Of a stretch of 64,000 nt of DNA, positions 59,225-64,000 are shown piece by piece. Below the pieces are notes generated by a model. The model was given only the letters and a program-made list of their open reading frames with translations, did no database searches and was not told the DNA's origin. The first letter of the stretch is position 1. Every line of letters starts with the position of its first letter. A program made the position numbers and the translations under genes. The DNA comes from Adiantum capillus-veneris (Eukaryota > Streptophyta > Polypodiopsida > Polypodiales > Pteridaceae): NCBI GenBank assembly GCA_014529385.2, contig CM043965.1, positions 15,870,912 through 15,934,911 on the forward strand. Reading direction: 5' to 3'.

Positions 59225-59237
59225 GCTCTGATACGAG
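59225..59237 (-). promoter_or_regulatory. Element A primer-binding site, Met-tRNA-like
   Basis: The minus strand reads CTCGTATCAGAGC next to the LTR edge; it differs from the standard TGGTATCAGAGC in the first bases. Confidence 0.65.
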
Positions 59238-59391
59238 TGAAAGGGCATAGGGAGATAGACATGCCAATAACCACCCAACCATACCTATATATAGGCCCTT
59301 GGCCCTCCTATATATAGCCCCTGTACCAATGTGTATCTATTGGTCCTTGGCTAGAGCCTTGCCCTCCTATATTCCTACCCTTGGCATCACA
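59238..59391 (-). mobile_element. Element A 5' LTR
   Basis: 154 bp matching 27381-27535 throughout, ending GGCATCACA on the plus strand. Confidence 0.82.
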
Positions 59392-59424
59392 CACACACAC
59401 ACACATACACACACACACACACAT

Positions 59425-59455
<31 letters not shown>

Positions 59456-59510
59456 TGTATGTATGTGTGTGTGTGACATACACAATCACACGCACACACA
59501 TATATATATA
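59392..59510. repeat. (CA)n/(CATA)n microsatellite, right flank of A
   Basis: CA, CATA and GTAT runs; the other half of the insertion target of A. Confidence 0.92.
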
Positions 59511-59606
59511 CTTGAATTGAGATTTTGTCACATAATCTCGAGGCTTTTTGCTATTGTTCAAATTTAGTAACGATGACATTCAAAATTTCTCGTGTCCCCC
59601 CTCCAA

Positions 59607-59609
<3 letters not shown>

Positions 59610-59687
<78 letters not shown>

Positions 59688-59870
59688 CCATGTGTTGGGG
59701 TGGATAGAAATCTCATGTATGCATACACACATGACTTGCCAATGTGACATAGTAGTTGACAAATTGGCACTGTAGCTAAAAAGACGGCCTCAAGTCGACA
59801 CATGGGCAGGGGAGCGATCTCCTTTTTGTCAATCTCTTTAAAGAAAAGCATAGATGGCTATGATTGCTCT

Positions 59871-59930
<60 letters not shown>

Positions 59931-60124
59931 CTCTCTCATTGATTTTTGATAGGCACCCTTGCCTGCCAAAATTCATAGAATAAATAGACATTTAAGTGTG
60001 GCCCACATGTTCACTCTCAAAAATTAAAAGAATGAAATACCCCACAATTGGTAAAAGGTCCATTAATTGGGAACTGTCTCTTCCTATTTGAGGTGCCAAT
60101 GTCTCTTCCTATGAGCTTGACAAT

Positions 60125-60212
<88 letters not shown>

Positions 60213-60498
60213 CAACAACAACAACATGGATAACAATAACAATCCCTTCATTTATAGACATTTAAACATGGCCCACAGTTTCACTCTTAAAAATTTAAAG
60301 AATGAAATACCCCACAATTGGTAAAAGGCCTATCAACTGGGAAATGTCTCTCCCTATTCGAGATGCCAGTGTCAGGGTTGGTTTTTGTTGGGATTTTACC
60401 TACTCTAAATCATTTATCTAATTGTTGATGGATGAAAAATGTTAGCTACCTTTTAAAAATATCCCTTGGTGAGATAGAGTCCCTATGAGCTTGACGAT

Positions 60499-60545
<47 letters not shown>
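59610..60545. repeat. series of (CT)n(CA)n tracts in duplicated units
   Basis: Long CT tracts at 59610-59662, 59873-59928, 60129-60180 and 60502-60545; the first and third run directly into (CA)n. Flanking sequence is duplicated: 59985-60150 resembles 60255-60510 (shared words ATGAAATACCCCACAATTGG and TATGAGCTTGAC). The region is a decayed tandem segmental duplication. Open frames through the tracts are artefacts. Confidence 0.85.
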
Positions 60546-60546
<1 letters not shown>

Positions 60547-61745
60547 AAATGTGGATACCAATTCCTTCATTTGCATGTATGTCCTCAATGCAAGACATCC
60601 CTCTCCCAAGTCGATACATGAATAGGCGAGCGTTTTTCTTTTTCTCATTCTCTTTAAAAAAATATAAAGTTTGATAAATCTTTAAATAAAAAACATCCAT
60701 ATTATTCTTGAAAAAATCCTCTTGAAAAAGTAAAGCCAAATATTTTTTCAAAAATATTTTTTTAATAAATAACTAAAACTTCACTAAAATCACCTTTTTT
60801 TGTTATGTGTATTTTGACTTTACATTATCAAAAGGTTTTCATTTCCTAAAAAGTCACCTTTCACTTTCACATTTTAAATCTTACCTTATTCTAGTTAGAG
60901 TAGAAAGTCTTTTCACTTTACACTGGCAACATGTCAACAGCTTTTCATTTTATACAAACTTACCCTTCATTTTAACATTTTAAATCTTACCCTTAAATTC
61001 TGCTTTCAGATTAGATGTTTTGTAAGATTCTTTTTTAAATGAACCAATTGGTGACACCTGGAGGCCCTCTCCTTCCTACAATATTTAAGTGCCAATATAT
61101 ATAGTATAGATTGCCATTTTTTTGGGAGGTAATTTGTGACAAATTACATGCTAAGGACTTAAATACGGATCTCAATTGTCAAAAAAGAATAAAGATTAGG
61201 GAATCTTGAACAATCAAACCAAAATAGGTAGAAGTGTATCTTGGGAATTTCCACAAATTAGAGGGGTATTTTGGTAATATTCCCTACTTTCTTTTAGTAC
61301 AAAGAGTGAGTGCCCCATAGATGTAGCAGATAAGAAAATAACACCTCTACCTTCTGGTTGCTTGACCCTTTATCCCAAAATGACGTTACACTTAGTCAAA
61401 CAACCTCGCCAGAATATAGACCACCATCAACAAACTGACTCCTTGTATACTTTCTCCAAAGAGGTAGTCAAGGACTCCCAATATCCATGGATTACATAAA
61501 ACGCCTACTAAATATTTCCCATTCAGTGAAGTGAATTCACTACAGCACACACAGAACTTGGTGGGCACTTTCTAGGAGAGGATAATCTTCTAATATCTTT
61601 TTTGTATGAGTATGGTGCTCAATCGGTTTTTGTATAGAGGCCCCAAACTAAAGGGCTTGACAGGGCAGCTGATATATTTCATCTTAAAAGATCGGAGAGA
61701 GAGAGTAATTAGACAAAATGACCTACTATTTATGGTTGTTGGTAA
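60546..61745. other. no gene seen
   Basis: AT-rich sequence without coding signal. It contains the 38 bp partner (61241-61278) of the inverted match at 24672-24709. Confidence 0.45.
61241..61278 (+). repeat. 38 bp inverted match to 24672-24709
   Basis: Identical to the reverse complement of 24672-24709. Confidence 0.85.
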
Positions 61746-61749
61746 GACC

Positions 61750-63110
61750 CTAGAAATATCTACCAAGGCCCTTGACTAAAATCAAACGTCGTCAGCACTT
61801 ATTTTTGTTTGGGAGGGCTTACAACGACAACTCAGGCCCTTGACGACTTTTGTACAGAGAGGGCTGAGAGTGACATTGGGAAAACCAAGGTTGTGATCTT
61901 TCATACTTCCACAAAAATTAGGAAGGAAACACTCTTAATGGCTACAAGTGGACAGGAAGAGGTGGGGGAGTCTTATGTATACTTGGAAGCACCTTTTCCA
62001 GCCTATCACCTGGTAAAGGAAGCTACGAACGAATTCACCAAAGGATATGTGACTTTGGCCATGCTAGAGAGGAGATGTCGTCAAGAACACTTTCAAGAGC
62101 CCTGCACCAAGGGGTGGCTCTTTGACACTCTAGTTAACCCAGCTTTGATGTATGCAGCAGTAGTATGGGCCCTCTTGGACTCAGCCACCTCATGGACACA
62201 GATTGAGAGACCACATATATGTATGATATTGCACTTCTTCTGCAGCAAGCCCTACGTACCACACAGCATTATTTGAGCAGAGTTAGCTACTCCACCCATG
62301 CTAGTCAAGGCTATTTTCTAGACACGTAGCATCACTTAGAGGATGTGAGAGATGCCATAAGATAGGCTCACACGTAGGGCCTTCAAGGCCTCCAGATAGA
62401 TTTTAGAGTCCGGTGAGCAAGATTCTTGGTACTCGCACGTGCGAGAGTGGTTTGGAGCACACGGACCAAACATGGATATATTACCACACTTCTAGTATGA
62501 CTCGGATCATCCTTCATCTAGTTCTCACACAGTGAGCGGAACAGAGTAGTTAGACAGGATCTATGGCAGGCTGCATCTCCAAGAGACATGGATTTCACCT
62601 ACACAACCTCTTCCCTAGAAGAGGTTGTGATCATGCTAGATGAGGGGGTTCATTCAGAGACCACGCTACATGGGCACATACATGCCACGTAGCTCACAAT
62701 TTCCATTGGTTTCCTCTAGATATTGTTACATCAACTAGAGATAGACAAAGGAATAGATGCTCATATCCCCATAGCTGAGAGGTTTTTCTAGCATTGCACA
62801 GAGAGGGTGACTAAGGACGAGGAGCACTTTGTCTATAGATGTAGAGCATATGAGAGTATAAGAGATAGACATGAGGATCTTTTCACACGATATTCCACCC
62901 TACGATAGATCATGGATCCTAGAGATCAACTCGAGCTTGGTCATTCTCTAGTGGAGATATATAGTCATAAAGGGACATTGCTGGCATTTGCAGTGGCACC
63001 AGAGGGTGGCAAACAGTCACAGCGTACACACTTCTTCTAGAGGACAATGCTACAGGCTTGGACACCCCAAGTCAGGAATCTGACACGACACACGAGAATC
63101 ACTTAAAATA
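61750..63110 (+). pseudogene. LINE (non-LTR retrotransposon) RT C-terminal remnant
   Basis: 61809-62276 reads GKTKVVIFHTSTKIRKETLL, GESYVYLEAPFPAYHLVKEA, LAMLERRCRQEHFQEPCTKG and WLFDTLVNPALMYAAVVWAL. This is the post-palm part of LINE reverse transcriptases (KTKV.IF, SY.YLG, L..RC, LFDTLV.P.L.Y...VW). Further frames continue with AELATPPMLVKAIF (about 62280) and KDEEHFVYRCRAYESIRDRH (about 62813-62875), the Cys/His-type LINE C-terminus. Stops are frequent. The catalytic YADD would lie just before 61800 but is not seen. It is a 5'-truncated dead copy; no poly-A end identified. Confidence 0.72.
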
Positions 63111-63747
63111 CTTCACAACTCTAAAATTTACGTTGACACGTCGGGCATAGTTCCATGCCTAGAGGTGTTGGCCCCAAAACCTGGTGCCCCTTTTGGTATT
63201 TATTTATTATATTAATTCTCAAGAAAAGCACAACACTCGAGGGGTCCTCTGCTCTCAGACTCTGCGTCCAGATGCTCTATAGAGTGAGGCCCCAAGGGTA
63301 TTATTTATTCTTACAAGGGGATGCCCCAAAAGCAGTTAAACTCGAAAGCAATTTGTCCCAAAAGCAACTTGTTTCAAAAAAGCATATGGTCCAAAAAACT
63401 CCAAAAAAAAGTAGCCATCACAATTTGCAAAAATCCATACAATCTATCACATCATCAGTTGTGCAAATTTCGGGATCCCGTACAGTCTTGTAAATGTAGA
63501 TTCTAGGATTCCCTATAGCCTGTCCTCTGGCCTTGCCAGGGTGGTCATGCCACATCATCAGTTTGTGACATACCCCTCTCTTGAAAGAATTGTAATCACC
63601 CTCGATTATGCCTACAAAATCAGACATAATCCATGAACCAGTTCAGTAGACACTGACTCTAAGTGTAGATGCACTAGATGCCACAAATCTAGCACTTATA
63701 CAAAGACAACGGTCACATCACATTTAGATCATATCACATAGAATGCA
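63111..63747. other. no gene seen
   Basis: Short unconvincing frames only (63155-63493 on +); no transposon motif recognised. Confidence 0.45.
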
Positions 63748-63983
63748 TTTTGATCTAGGACCATGATTCCTTGCAACATTTTTAGAAATTGTATCTAGTT
63801 CTACATTGGACCTCATTGATGTTGTATTAACTAATCCCATATTGTGATCATGTCCAGACATTCAATTTTGATCTAGGACCATGATTCCTAGAAACATATT
63901 TAGTAATCGCATCTAGATTTGCACCAGATCTCACTGATGTCGGATTAAATAATCCCATATTGCAATCATGTCCATAGATTTCT
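63748..63983. repeat. two-copy tandem repeat, about 118 bp unit
   Basis: Units starting TTTTGATCTAGGACCATGAT at 63748 and 63866, each ending with CCCATATTG(T/C)(G/A)ATCATGTCCA. The second runs to the window edge and further copies may follow. Confidence 0.88.
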
Positions 63984-64000
63984 TGAGACCAAAATGCTGC

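Larger units (their letters stand above)
27381..59391 (-). mobile_element. Element A: short-LTR retrotransposon hosting the whole nest
   Basis: Direct terminal repeats of about 155 bp (27381-27535 and 59238-59391), starting TGAAAGGGCATA on the plus strand. They are flanked by CACAC on both sides and have a polypurine tract inside the left copy and a Met-tRNA-like primer site inside the right copy, giving minus orientation. Removing element B leaves about 5.5 kb. No gag, protease, RT or integrase was recognised in that 5.5 kb, so A looks non-autonomous. Its TSD lies in a (CA)n tract and so carries less weight than those of B and D. Confidence 0.75.

Noticed and set aside
59044-59991. Ser-Leu and Arg-Glu repeat frames
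   Set aside because: Artefacts of the (CT)n and (AG)n tracts.

Overview
This is a 64 kb stretch of plant nuclear DNA made almost entirely of transposable-element layers, with a few decayed host-gene fragments and no convincing intact host gene. Pointers to a plant are Ty3 elements with Asp-tRNA and Met-tRNA primer sites, a Ty1/copia tail, a chromovirus, a LINE tail, an intron-containing aldo-keto reductase pseudogene, an L-type lectin domain fragment, and many long (CT)n/(CA)n tracts. The repeat style suggests a large-genome lineage such as a fern, but that is only an impression. I saw no rRNA, tRNA or CRISPR features.

Left part (1-27 kb). Positions 1-5905 (+) are the 3' half of a Ty3-type element, here R1: a retropepsin-like domain that in a related element follows the integrase, a 1.9 kb noncoding spacer, and a broken accessory ORF. 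A 5'-truncated copia element abuts it and ends in a clean LTR (7948-8631). Next come a 2.9 kb minus-strand pseudo-ORF with a zinc knuckle (R3), a lectin pseudogene between short repeats, a 92+92 bp foldback hairpin (14981-15172), a chromovirus whose RT core is deleted (R4, about 15.5-23.0 kb, minus), and the aldo-keto reductase pseudogene (23.9-24.6 kb, minus).

Right part (27.4-59.4 kb) is a nest solved from LTRs and target-site duplications (TSDs). Element A (27381-59391, LTR about 155 bp, TSD CACAC) sits in a (CT)n(CA)n microsatellite. Element B (27800-54316, LTR 374 bp, TSD TGTAC) sits inside A. The 3' LTR of B was hit twice: by a 689 bp terminal-inverted-repeat transposon C (27958-28646, 8 bp TSD) and by element D (28814-47493, 18,680 bp, LTRs 915/840 bp, TSD GCCAC, Asp-tRNA primer site). 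All three LTR elements are on the minus strand. After the nest come tandem SSR-bearing duplications and a LINE remnant (61.75-63.1 kb, +).

The most unusual biology is in D and its relative R1. Both have a second aspartic-protease-like domain downstream of integrase, then a long noncoding spacer, then a large sense-strand accessory ORF ending in a shared signature (PTFCPVSR...LNYP). D also has a duplicated integrase zinc-finger module, a repeated 12 bp perfect palindrome confined to its noncoding parts, and a 23 bp perfect stem whose loop holds the probable gag start codon. B has lost RNase H and integrase and carries an unrelated-looking 3' region instead; A has no recognisable gag-pol and holds only gene-like fragments.
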